DNA of 11,382 nt from Vulcanimicrobiota bacterium (GCA_003167055.1 PMUE01000166.1:8204-19585); one strand, 5' to 3'; counted from the first letter of the stretch, positions 1 to 6,867 are shown. Notes: generated by a model not told the origin, from the letters alone. A program made the numbers and translations.

Positions 1-40
1 CGCGAGGAGCGTCTTCGCGGGCAGCAACAGGTTTGAGCGG

Positions 41-76
41 TCCCTCGACTACGGCGCTTCGCGCCTACGCTCGGGA
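41..76. repeat. Imperfect palindrome, REP-like, directly upstream of purC
   Basis: The core is a perfect 5-bp stem, GGCGC (53-57) and GCGCC (61-65), with a TTC loop. The outer arms TCCC (41-44) and GGGA (73-76) can also pair, with imperfect matches between. The wording of the element (TCCCTCGACTACG, hairpin, CTACGCTCGGGATGACA) resembles short dispersed palindromes that I remember from intergenic regions of several GC-rich bacterial genomes. Only one copy is present here, so repetition is inferred. The hairpin has no following T-run, so it is not a typical intrinsic terminator. The right end runs straight into the purC ribosome binding site. Confidence 0.5.
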
Positions 77-80
77 TGAC

Positions 81-88
81 AAGGTGAT
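81..88 (+). promoter_or_regulatory. Probable ribosome binding site of purC
   Basis: AAGGTGAT lies 2 bases before the ATG at 91. Its AAGG core (81-84) is 6 bases from the start. It supports the ATG at 91, since the protein begins only a few residues before the conserved GKTK motif. The site lies at the right edge of the palindromic element. Confidence 0.5.
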
Positions 89-90
89 GA

Positions 91-477
91 ATGAATAAGG
101 GTAACGAGGTTGCGCGCGGCAAGACCAAGGTTCTCTACGAGAATCCTGGGCATGCGGATCAATTGGTCGTGGTGCAGACGGATAATATTTCCGCGGGCGA
201 CGGAGCGCGGCGCAATGAGATTGCGGGCAAAGGCCGGTTGGCGGCGCAGACGACGGCACGGGTCTTTCGCCTGCTGAACCTGTGCGGCTTGCCGACGCAC
301 TATTTGAGCGGTGGTGAAGACGACGACAATAACGAGATGCTCGTGCGCCGCGCCAACATGCTGCCGCTCGAGGTTGTGGTGCGCGGCGTGGCGGCGGGTT
401 CGTTCGTGCGTCGGAATCCCGGCATCGCCCGCGGGATGCTCCTCGTGCCGCGAGTGATCGAGTTCTTCCTTAAATAG
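91..477 (+). CDS. purC: SAICAR synthetase (PurC), N-terminal half, ended by an in-frame TAG
   Basis: PurC joins aspartate to CAIR using ATP, giving SAICAR, in the cytoplasm. This 128-residue segment has the family's N-terminal lobe: the nucleotide-binding start ARGKTKVLYE (residues 8-17), the DNISAGDGAR region (31-40), LCGLPTHYL, and LPLEVVVRGVAAGSFVRRNPG. The wording follows animal PAICS, which has RRIATGSFLKRNPG at the same place. Translation stops at TAG (475-477) after EFFLK, where human PAICS reads FFKDDANNDPQ. The same frame continues directly with DANHDPQIT and the rest of PurC, so 91-1287 is one gene with a single premature stop, not two genes. Alone, this half lacks the catalytic DLKVEFG and DKQ regions. 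The cause could be a sequencing error, a real nonsense mutation, or readthrough. Confidence 0.88.
   Translation: MNKGNEVARGKTKVLYENPGHADQLVVVQTDNISAGDGARRNEIAGKGRLAAQTTARVFRLLNLCGLPTHYLSGGEDDDNNEMLVRRANMLPLEVVVRGVAAGSFVRRNPGIARGMLLVPRVIEFFLK
475..477 (+). other. In-frame amber codon inside purC (codon 129)
   Basis: TAG sits between EFFLK and DANHDPQ with the frame unchanged on both sides, so no indel is needed to explain it. One base change from a GAG or AAG codon would give it. The residue aligned here is not strictly conserved: Asp in human PAICS, Asn in E. coli PurC. TAG also acts as the stop of the secreted-protein gene at 6819-6821. There, readthrough would run out of frame into cydA, which argues against general reassignment of TAG. 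Confidence 0.9.
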
Positions 478-543
478 GATGCGAATCACGATCCGCAGAT
501 CACACCCGACGAGATCGTTTCGCGCGGTATCGCCACCCCGGCC

Positions 544-547
544 GAGG
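544..547 (+). promoter_or_regulatory. Possible internal ribosome binding site after the purC amber codon
   Basis: GAGG lies 8 bases before the ATG at 556, the first in-frame ATG after the TAG at 475-477. It would allow a separate C-terminal polypeptide. A four-base match is common by chance in GC-rich DNA, so this is weak support only. Confidence 0.25.
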
Positions 548-555
548 TCGGCGCA

Positions 556-1287
556 ATGAGCGAACTCGCGCGTCTGACCTTCGATATTCTCTCGCATGCG
601 TGGCGCAGACGCGACGTGCTTCTGGTGGATCTCAAGGTCGAATTCGGCCGTTTGACAGCGGGTAACGAGAAAGGCCAGCTGGTCATCGCTGACGTCATCG
701 ACAACGATTCGTGGCGTATTTGGCCGCAGGGCCGCGAAGACCGCATGCTCGACAAGCAGATCTATCGCAACCTGCAAACCGTCGATGACGCGGCGCTCGC
801 CACCGTGAAGGCGGCGTACGAAGAGGTCGTTGACCTCGTCGGGACATTCCCGGTGATGCGTCCGGGAATGGCGGCGATTGTCGCCGACGGGCCTGAACGC
901 AATGAAGCGCTCAATGCGGTGGCGGCGGCGTTGCAAGGGCTCGGTCTGCCCACGATTCGTCACATCGCGAGCCCGACGCGTACGCCCGGCTTTGTGCTGC
1001 AACTGGTGCAGCAACTCGAAGCGACGTTTGCGCGGCTCTTTTTCGTCGCGATCGGCTCGGACGATACGTTACGCGCGATGCTCGATGCCGCATCGTCAGC
1101 GCCCGTGCTCGGCTGGAACGGCGACGCGAGTGCCGTCGCGCAGCAGTGTGCGAAACTCTTAGCGATGGACGACACGGTGCTCTACGGCCGTACGCTGCTG
1201 ATGCAGGCCAATGCGCGTTCTACTGTGCTCCACGCCGATGCGGGGCTGCAGCAACAGGGCGGCCCACCCGGGGCATCGCTTGGCTGA
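556..1287 (+). CDS. purC: PurC C-terminal half fused to a degenerate PurE-like domain
   Basis: This continues the frame of the gene that starts at 91; sequence homology resumes at 478, and 556 is the first ATG after the TAG. Residues here (numbered from 556) carry the PurC catalytic lobe: LLVDLKVEFG (22-31), ADVIDNDSWRIWP (45-57) and DKQIYRNLQ (66-74). From about residue 105 a PurE (AIR carboxylase)-like fold follows: AAIVADGPERN, then a helix, then SPTRTP (139-144), then FFVAIGSDDTLRAML and PVLGW. The order PurC then PurE is that of animal PAICS. PurE signatures are lost: GSxSD is replaced, the His of SAHRTP is Thr, and the glycine-rich GAGGAAHLPG stretch is gone. This domain is therefore probably not a working mutase or carboxylase. 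A weak GAGG site (544-547) could allow restart at 556. The TGA overlaps the purL start. Confidence 0.85.
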   Translation: MSELARLTFDILSHAWRRRDVLLVDLKVEFGRLTAGNEKGQLVIADVIDNDSWRIWPQGREDRMLDKQIYRNLQTVDDAALATVKAAYEEVVDLVGTFPVMRPGMAAIVADGPERNEALNAVAAALQGLGLPTIRHIASPTRTPGFVLQLVQQLEATFARLFFVAIGSDDTLRAMLDAASSAPVLGWNGDASAVAQQCAKLLAMDDTVLYGRTLLMQANARSTVLHADAGLQQQGGPPGASLG

Positions 1288-3541
1288 CGTTGCCGTTGCC
1301 CTGCGTCCCGATGAGCTTGCGCGCATTCGCGAGCGGCTCGGGCGCGAACCCACGCTCGTCGAGTTGCACGCCTTCGACGCGCAGTGGAGCGAGCATTGCA
1401 GCTACAAGTCGAGCCGGCATCTGCTCAAGAAGCTGCCGACGACGGGAACGGCCGTCGTCCTCGGGCCGGCAGAAGATTCCGGGATCCTGCACCTGGGTGA
1501 ATGGAACGGCGAACGCTATGGCATCGTGATCGCACACGAGTCGCACAATCATCCCTCGCAGGTCGTGCCGTTCGAAGGGGCCGCAACCGGAATCGGCGGC
1601 ATCGTACGCGATGTACTCTGCATGGGCGCGCACGTGATCGCGGTCGCCGACCCGCTGCGCTTCGGAACGATCGACGATCCGCATTCGCATCAACGCTACG
1701 TCGCGCAGGGCGTCGTGGACGGCATCAGTGCCTACGGTAATGCGATCGGCGTCCCAAATATCGCCGGCGATTGCTATTTCGACTCGCGTTTCGACGACAA
1801 TTGCTTAGTCAACGTCGTCTCAATGGGCATTGTCAAAGAATCTGAGATCATTCACTCGTACGCGCCTCGCCGCGCTGACGGGTGGGACATCGTGCTCGTG
1901 GGTAAGGCGACCGATCCCAGCGGCTTCGGCGGTGCGTCGTTTTCATCGCTCACGCTCGATGCGCAAGACGAAGATTCCAACAAGGGCGCGGTCCAAGTGC
2001 CCGATCCGTTTCTCAAGAGCGTGATCATGCGCGCAAGCTATCGCGTCTTTGCGTATCTGCGCGAGCTCGGCGTTGCCGTCGGATTCAAGGATTTGGGCGC
2101 GGGCGGCATCATGGGCTGTTCCGCCGAGATCGTTTCGGCCGGCGGCTACGGCGCGAAGATCGATCTCGAGGCGGTCAACGTGGCCATCGAAGGCATGCGT
2201 CCCGAGGTGATCGCCGTCGGTGAAACGCAGGAGCGGCTGCTTTGGGTCGTGCCGCCCGCGGTCACGCCGGAACTGCTGCGCATCTACAACGAGGAGTTCA
2301 CGCTTCCCGAGATCGCCTATAACGCGCGCGCGACGACGATCGGCACCGTAACGGCCGAAAAGCGCTACGTCCTGCGCTATCACGATCAGACGGTGATGGA
2401 CGTTGAGATCGATTTTCTCACCGGCTCGATCCGTGACGATCTTCCATTTACAGAACCGACGGTGCCGGCGGCGACGGCCGAACGGCCGCTGGTTACCGGC
2501 GTGCAGCTCGACGAGTTGATCGAGCGTGTGCTCGCGCATGGCGACGTGTGTTCGCGCGAACCGCTCTACCGCCGCTACGATAGCGTGGTCCGCGGCTGCA
2601 CAGTGATTCCCCGCGGCGCGGGTGACGCGGGCGTGCTCGCGCCCGTACCCGGCAGCTCACTCGGCGTGGCCCTCGCGGTCGCCGGTAATCCGCGCATGAG
2701 TCACATCGACGTTCGCCTCGCCGCCGAACACGCGGTCTACGAGGCCGTGCGCAAAGTCGCCGCGACCGGCGCGCGCGCGATTGGGCTGACCGATTGTCTG
2801 AACTTCGGCAATCCGCGCAAGATCGAGCACTACAACGACCTGGTCGCGGCGATCGACGGGCTTGCGCGCGCGGCCGGCCGCTTCAATTCACCGTTTGTCT
2901 CGGGCAACGTCAGCCTTTACAACGAGTCGGCGAACGGGCGCGCTATTCCGGCCTCGCCGATCGTGTCGTGCGTCGGTGCGTTCAACGACATCGCGACCGT
3001 CGTAACCATGCCGCTCAAATCGGCCGGCTCGGTGTTGTACCTGATCGGTACACCGCAGCTGGCACTCGGCGGATCAGTCTTGCTCGACGTCTTGGGACGA
3101 AGCGACGAGCATTTGCCGCGCATCGACTACGACGCGACGATCGCGCAACACGATCTGATGTATGCAGCGGCGCAGGCTCGGCTTTTCCGCTCCGCGCACG
3201 CGATCGGGAACGGCGGTTTAATCACCGCGATCTGCGAGATGGCCTTCGCCGCGATGCGCAAGGGCCGCGCATCGATCGGTGCGCAGATCCATGACGCGTG
3301 GCAATGGACCCACGGCAGCGTCGGGGATCTCGAAGCCTACTTCGGCGAGGCCGGGGGCTTCCTCGTCGAAGTGGCTGCCGACGACGTCGAGGCGTTCGAA
3401 GGTCTAGCCGACGACGTCACCGGCGTGCACGAGATCGGCGTGACGATCGAACGGCCGGTGCTGGTGGTGGACGATCAAGCCTTCGATCTCCATCGGCTGC
3501 ATTCGATTTGGAACACGCCGCTGCGCGAGGTCTACCCGTGA
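1280..3541 (+). CDS. purL: Phosphoribosylformylglycinamidine synthase subunit PurL
   Basis: PurL is the synthetase subunit of FGAM synthase. It converts FGAR to FGAM with ATP and with ammonia supplied by PurQ, and is held together by PurS. The protein is 753 residues from the TTG at 1280, close to the 742 of the small Bacillus-type PurL and far below the fused 1290-residue type. Motifs include QWSEHCSYKSSRH (about 35-47), HESHNHPSQVVPFEGAATGIGG (86-107), KDLGAGGIMG, DCLNFGNP and SGNVSLYNES. I chose TTG 1280 because GGGG (1270-1273) precedes it, it overlaps the purC stop by 8 bases, and the conserved N-terminal region follows at once. An ATG at 1211 would add 23 residues unlike the family. The end overlaps purQ by four bases (GTGA). 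Confidence 0.97.
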   Translation: MADVAVALRPDELARIRERLGREPTLVELHAFDAQWSEHCSYKSSRHLLKKLPTTGTAVVLGPAEDSGILHLGEWNGERYGIVIAHESHNHPSQVVPFEGAATGIGGIVRDVLCMGAHVIAVADPLRFGTIDDPHSHQRYVAQGVVDGISAYGNAIGVPNIAGDCYFDSRFDDNCLVNVVSMGIVKESEIIHSYAPRRADGWDIVLVGKATDPSGFGGASFSSLTLDAQDEDSNKGAVQVPDPFLKSVIMRASYRVFAYLRELGVAVGFKDLGAGGIMGCSAEIVSAGGYGAKIDLEAVNVAIEGMRPEVIAVGETQERLLWVVPPAVTPELLRIYNEEFTLPEIAYNARATTIGTVTAEKRYVLRYHDQTVMDVEIDFLTGSIRDDLPFTEPTVPAATAERPLVTGVQLDELIERVLAHGDVCSREPLYRRYDSVVRGCTVIPRGAGDAGVLAPVPGSSLGVALAVAGNPRMSHIDVRLAAEHAVYEAVRKVAATGARAIGLTDCLNFGNPRKIEHYNDLVAAIDGLARAAGRFNSPFVSGNVSLYNESANGRAIPASPIVSCVGAFNDIATVVTMPLKSAGSVLYLIGTPQLALGGSVLLDVLGRSDEHLPRIDYDATIAQHDLMYAAAQARLFRSAHAIGNGGLITAICEMAFAAMRKGRASIGAQIHDAWQWTHGSVGDLEAYFGEAGGFLVEVAADDVEAFEGLADDVTGVHEIGVTIERPVLVVDDQAFDLHRLHSIWNTPLREVYP

Positions 3542-4302
3542 GCGCGCGCATTGCGGTGCTGGTCTTCCCCGGCACCAATTCCGAAGACGAAACGTTTCGC
3601 ATACTGCGTGATTGCGGCGGCGATGTGCATTTGGTGCATTGGAGCCACGCGCAGACCCTTCCTACCTTCGACGCGTACGTGCTGCCGGGCGGCTTTGCGT
3701 ACGAAGATCGCATACGAGCCGGCGCGATTGCCGCCCACGATGCGATGATGGATCACGTGATCGCCGGCGCGCAAGCGGGAAAACTCGTGCTCGGCATCTG
3801 CAACGGCGCACAGATTCTGCTCGAAGCGGGGCTTGTACCGGGAACCGCGGCGATTCGCCGTCCGACGGCCGCGTTCACCGGCAACGGCCCGGTGCCGCAC
3901 TTTGTCTGCACGCACGTGTACGTCAAACTGGCGATCGATCCGGCGCGTTGCGCGATGACGGCGGGACTCGGTCACGATCCGTTGATTCCAGCGTGGACGG
4001 CAAACGGCGAGGGACGCCTGGCGGCGAGCAAGGAGCACTTGCAAGAATTAGAAGACGGCGATCACATCGCATTCGTCTACGCGCACGAAGACGGCAGTGT
4101 CGACGATAGCGCGAGTCCCAACCAATCGGCGCTGGGCATTGCCGGCCTGTGCAACCGCGAGGGGAACGTGCTCGCATTGATGCCGCATCCCGAACGCGAC
4201 GCCTGGACGTTGAATCATCCCGACCGCCGGCGCGGTGCGGCGATGCTCGCACCATCCGGCGGCGCCGTGTTCTTTCGCAGCTTCGTCGGAGCCTTACAGT
4301 GA
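3538..4302 (+). CDS. purQ: FGAM synthase glutaminase subunit PurQ
   Basis: PurQ is the class I glutamine amidotransferase that releases ammonia from glutamine for PurL. The 254-residue protein begins SARIAVLVFPGTNSEDE and has LPGGFAYEDRIRAGAIAA (49-66). The nucleophile elbow LGICNGAQILLEAG has Cys88, and LALMPHPER has His217 and Glu219, so the catalytic triad is complete. The GTG start at 3538 overlaps the purL stop and is preceded by GAGG (3527-3530) at 7 bases. The open frame extends upstream into purL, but that part is a shadow. The protein is somewhat longer than the 227 residues of B. subtilis PurQ, mainly because of a C-terminal stretch (LNHPDRRRGAAMLAPSGG) before the usual final FFRSF. 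Its stop shares one base with the purS start. Confidence 0.96.
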   Translation: MSARIAVLVFPGTNSEDETFRILRDCGGDVHLVHWSHAQTLPTFDAYVLPGGFAYEDRIRAGAIAAHDAMMDHVIAGAQAGKLVLGICNGAQILLEAGLVPGTAAIRRPTAAFTGNGPVPHFVCTHVYVKLAIDPARCAMTAGLGHDPLIPAWTANGEGRLAASKEHLQELEDGDHIAFVYAHEDGSVDDSASPNQSALGIAGLCNREGNVLALMPHPERDAWTLNHPDRRRGAAMLAPSGGAVFFRSFVGALQ

Positions 4303-4694
4303 TGAGACGGGCCGTCGCGATCGGTCTGAAGATTCCCGACAATGCCGCATATACGGCGCTGGTGACGTTGCGCCGGCTCGGCATCGACGTCGCGCGCGTC
4401 GAGCGCGCGGACATCGTGCGCTTTGCGGATGCGCCGGATGAGGCGACCGCGCTCATGGCTGCCGTCGAACGTGATGAGTCGCTCTACAATCCCAACAAGC
4501 ACCGCGTCACGGTGCTCGAAACCGATGCGCCGCGCGTGGGGGAAGTGTGGATCGTGCAAGATAATGTCGACCGTCCCGTCGGCTGGCGCCTGTACCGTTC
4601 GCCCGACCTTCCGGCCGACACGGCAACGCTGACGCAGGCGGCGGAACGCCTGCTCTGCAATCCCGCCATCGAAAGGGCAATTTTCCCGAAATGA
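4302..4694 (+). CDS. purS: Divergent, enlarged PurS (FGAM synthase small subunit)
   Basis: PurS is the small structural subunit that bridges PurQ and PurL. The identification rests on three things: position directly after purQ; an N-terminal LKIPDNAAYTALVTLRRLGI (9-28), matching the LKxGVLDPQGxAxxxALxxLGF pattern of PurS; and the C-terminus AERLLCNPAIERAIF (114-128), matching LLANPVIEDYEI. Ordinary PurS is about 80-85 residues, while this is 130. The extra material is a central segment (about residues 58-100), including LYNPNKHRVTVLETDAPRVG and a tryptophan-bearing strand. GGAG (4288-4291) lies 10 bases before the ATG. The start shares a base with the purQ stop, and the end overlaps purP by four bases (ATGA). 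Confidence in the family is fair; the role of the insert is unknown. Confidence 0.75.
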   Translation: MRRAVAIGLKIPDNAAYTALVTLRRLGIDVARVERADIVRFADAPDEATALMAAVERDESLYNPNKHRVTVLETDAPRVGEVWIVQDNVDRPVGWRLYRSPDLPADTATLTQAAERLLCNPAIERAIFPK

Positions 4695-5713
4695 ATCGAC
4701 CGTACACGATCGCAACGCTGGGCTCACACTCCGCGCTGCAGATCCTCAAAGGCGCGCACGACGAGGGCTTTCGCACGCTCGCGGTCGCGACCCGCGACAC
4801 CGAACGCCTGTATCGTTCGTTTGCCTTCGTCGATGAAGTGATTGCGGTCGATAGTTATTCGGAATTTCCCAAACTCATCGGTGAACTCGAACGACGCAAG
4901 GTCATCATCGTCCCACATGGGTCGTTCGTGGCCTACCTGTCGCTCGAAGAACACAAGCAGATGACGATTCCCTATTTCGGAAATAAGGCGGTTCTGGATT
5001 GGGAAGCCAGCCGTGAATTACAGCGCGAGTGGCTCACCCGCGCGGATATCACGATGCCGCGGCAGTTCAAGACCGGCGCCGAAATCGATCGCCCGGTCAT
5101 CGTGAAGCTCTATGGCGCGGGCGGCGGCAAAGGCTACATGTTTATCCGCGATGCGCACGACTTCGAGCAGCGTTCGAAGGAGCTGAAGAAGGCGTATACG
5201 ATCCAAGAGTACATCATCGGTGTGCCACTCTACATCCACTATTTCTATTCGCCGCTCGAGGATCGGCTCGAGATCATGTCGATGGATCGCCGCTACGAAA
5301 CCAACGTCGACTCGCTCGGACGCATCCCCGCCGCAGCCCAGGAAGGGATGGACGTAAGTCCTTCCTACGTGGTGGTGGGTAATCAGCCGGTGAGCCTGCG
5401 CGAATCGATGCTGGCCGAGGCGTTACGGATGGGCGAAAACGTGGTACGAGTCAGCAAGGAGATCGCGGGCCCGAAGGGGCTGTTCGGGGCGTTCTGCATC
5501 GAGACGATCATCACGCCCGACATCAAGTTCTACTGCATGGAAATCTCGGCGCGCATCGTGGCCGGAACCAACCTCTTCATCGACGGGTCGCCGTACTCGT
5601 ATCTCAACTATTCGGAGCCGATGTCGACCGGCCGGCGGATTGCCAGAGAGATCAAGAACGCACTTCTTACCAATAATTTGCGTTTAGTTTTGGATGATGG
5701 TTCAGTGTTGTAA
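4691..5713 (+). CDS. purP: FAICAR synthetase PurP (formate-AICAR ligase, archaeal type)
   Basis: PurP forms FAICAR from AICAR, formate and ATP, replacing the formyl-tetrahydrofolate step of bacterial PurH. The 340-residue ATP-grasp protein follows the Methanocaldococcus jannaschii PurP pattern from end to end: TIATLGSHSALQILKGA (6-22), VPHGSFVAY (74-82), IPYFGN (93-98), the glycine-rich ATP loop KLYGAGGGKGYM (139-150), QEYIIGVPLYIHYFYSP (172-188), MSMDRRYETNVD (196-207), GPKGLFGAFCIET (260-272), MEISARIVAGTN (283-294) and GRRIAREIKNAL (314-325). Every key element looks intact, so it is probably active. The ATG at 4691 overlaps the purS stop; no strong Shine-Dalgarno site is seen. The last 15 or so codons are unusually AT-rich, perhaps because a promoter for the next gene lies there. 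It is mainly an archaeal enzyme, so transfer or ancient retention is suggested. Confidence 0.93.
   Translation: MNRPYTIATLGSHSALQILKGAHDEGFRTLAVATRDTERLYRSFAFVDEVIAVDSYSEFPKLIGELERRKVIIVPHGSFVAYLSLEEHKQMTIPYFGNKAVLDWEASRELQREWLTRADITMPRQFKTGAEIDRPVIVKLYGAGGGKGYMFIRDAHDFEQRSKELKKAYTIQEYIIGVPLYIHYFYSPLEDRLEIMSMDRRYETNVDSLGRIPAAAQEGMDVSPSYVVVGNQPVSLRESMLAEALRMGENVVRVSKEIAGPKGLFGAFCIETIITPDIKFYCMEISARIVAGTNLFIDGSPYSYLNYSEPMSTGRRIAREIKNALLTNNLRLVLDDGSVL
5661..5693 (+). promoter_or_regulatory. Possible promoter within the 3' end of purP
   Basis: The stretch from ACTTCTTACC to TAGTTTTGG is clearly AT-rich in a GC-rich setting and uses codons (TTA, TTG, AAT, GTT) that purP otherwise avoids. TAGTTT (5685-5690) fits a TANNNT -10 element and ends 6 bases before the ATG at 5697. 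No clear -35 box or Shine-Dalgarno site accompanies it. It may serve the following secreted-protein gene. Confidence 0.25.
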
Positions 5714-6821
5714 GCGGGTCCTTGCCGCGTTCGCGGCGATTGCCGTCGCCGCGTGGATAGCGCTGCCGGCGCGCGCGGCGCTCGAGGCCGATCCCGAGGT
5801 CCTGTACCAGCAAATGAAAGCGGCCTACGATAAAGCCGCGGCGGCACAGTGGGATTTCGTCGATCAGGAAATCTATCTCTCGACGATCTTCAACGCCGGG
5901 CGCGCGTACTCGCTTCAGCGTCCCGACGACCCAGCCTTGCGCGAATTGGAAACGTTGACCGTGCAGATCGGCTCGGGCTTGCACTACAATCCGCTCACCA
6001 ATCACGACGCGGCGGTCTGGTACGTGCGCGAGGCGGCGGTCTGGGTGAGCCGCAACAGTAGCGATCCGGCGCTGGTTGCCGATGCCAAAGCGCTGCTCGA
6101 TCGCGTCAATTCCGAAGACGATCCCGAGAAACTCGCGAGCCTTGCGGATGACGATGCGCAGGCGAATGCTGCCGCCTATCCGGCCGACGTCAATACGCGC
6201 TTAGCAACGCTGGAGGCGAACTGGCGCGCGTGGCTGCTCACCGGCGACCGGTCGTGGCGATCGTTGGCGTTGCAAAAGGCGGCGGCGCCGAATTTTCCGC
6301 TCGCGCACTTGCCGACGACCTACGGCGGCGAATTCGTGCGCGCGGTCGAGCTCGCGCAGGCCGGAACGAGCGGTGATTTTACGCAGGGCGATCGCACCAA
6401 CGCCGGCATCATCGCGCAGCGCCTCAAGGAGCTGACCTCGCCGTTGATCATCGCAAGCGTGACGTCCATGCCGCACGATGCGTACTTGAGCACGCTTGCG
6501 CCGGCCGACGAATACTTTGGCCAGATGGGCTACTCGATTCTCGGCATCGAGAACGAGCTCAAGCACATCAATTACATGCTGGACTACAATTACGGCAATC
6601 GTGAAGCAGCGCAGACCGTCCTAGTGGCGCAATCGATCGACGACATGCACAAGGTCTATCCCCGAGACCGCGATATGCCGATGCTGCTCTACAGCTGCCT
6701 CACTACGTTGCAGCGGATGGACTCCGACGATGCCAAGGCTGCCGCCACGCACCTGCGCTCGATTCTGACGGTCGAGTATCAGGACTCGCCCGAAGCAAGA
6801 AAAGTTTTAACGGCCAACTAG
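5694..6821 (+). CDS. Secreted or periplasmic alpha-helical protein of unknown function
   Basis: I do not recognise this 375-residue protein. It begins with a clear Sec signal peptide: basic n-region ending KR (7-8), hydrophobic stretch VLAAFAAIAVAAWIAL (9-24) and the cleavage motif ARA (26-28). Cysteines 5 and 6 precede the hydrophobic core, so this is not a lipobox. The mature part (about 347 residues) is rich in Ala, Asp and Leu and reads as helix after helix. Pairs such as MPMLLYSCLTTLQRM and DDAKAAATHLRSILTVEY look like a TPR-like or other helical-repeat fold, but no repeat consensus is clear. It has one mature cysteine and no catalytic or metal motif that I can see. ATGs at 5694 and 5697 both overlap the end of purP. 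The stop is TAG. Confidence 0.8.
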   Translation: MMVQCCKRVLAAFAAIAVAAWIALPARAALEADPEVLYQQMKAAYDKAAAAQWDFVDQEIYLSTIFNAGRAYSLQRPDDPALRELETLTVQIGSGLHYNPLTNHDAAVWYVREAAVWVSRNSSDPALVADAKALLDRVNSEDDPEKLASLADDDAQANAAAYPADVNTRLATLEANWRAWLLTGDRSWRSLALQKAAAPNFPLAHLPTTYGGEFVRAVELAQAGTSGDFTQGDRTNAGIIAQRLKELTSPLIIASVTSMPHDAYLSTLAPADEYFGQMGYSILGIENELKHINYMLDYNYGNREAAQTVLVAQSIDDMHKVYPRDRDMPMLLYSCLTTLQRMDSDDAKAAATHLRSILTVEYQDSPEARKVLTAN

Positions 6822-6853
6822 TCGGGTTGCTCGCTTCCCGGGTCACTTTGCCC

Positions 6854-6859
6854 TAGAAT
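6854..6859 (+). promoter_or_regulatory. Candidate -10 element for cydAB, possibly leaderless
   Basis: TAGAAT matches the TATAAT consensus at 5 of 6 positions and ends 8 bases before the cydA ATG. No convincing -35 box is at 16-18 bases, and no Shine-Dalgarno-like sequence lies between it and the ATG. If used, transcription would start at or within a few bases of the ATG, giving a leaderless message. The 46-base gap 6822-6867 holds nothing else that I can identify; no terminator hairpin is visible. Confidence 0.35.
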
Positions 6860-6867
6860 AGTGCCGT

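Noticed and set aside
1..36. Possible tail of an upstream gene (REERLRGQQQV then TGA)
   Set aside because: Eleven codons are too few to support a coding call, though a gene entering from the left is quite possible.
53..65. GC hairpin as an intrinsic terminator of an upstream gene
   Set aside because: The stem is only 5 bp and no T-run follows.
475..477. Two compensating frameshifts as the explanation for the purC stop
   Set aside because: The reading frame and homology continue unchanged immediately before and after the TAG, so no indel is required.
49..1014. A 321-residue open frame on the - strand opposite purC
   Set aside because: It is rich in Arg and His, resembles no family, and lies opposite clear PurC coding sequence; it is a shadow caused by GC-rich codon bias.
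3298..3537. Upstream extension of purQ inside purL
   Set aside because: The added residues are mostly arginine-rich shadow of purL; PurQ homology begins at the GTG at 3538.
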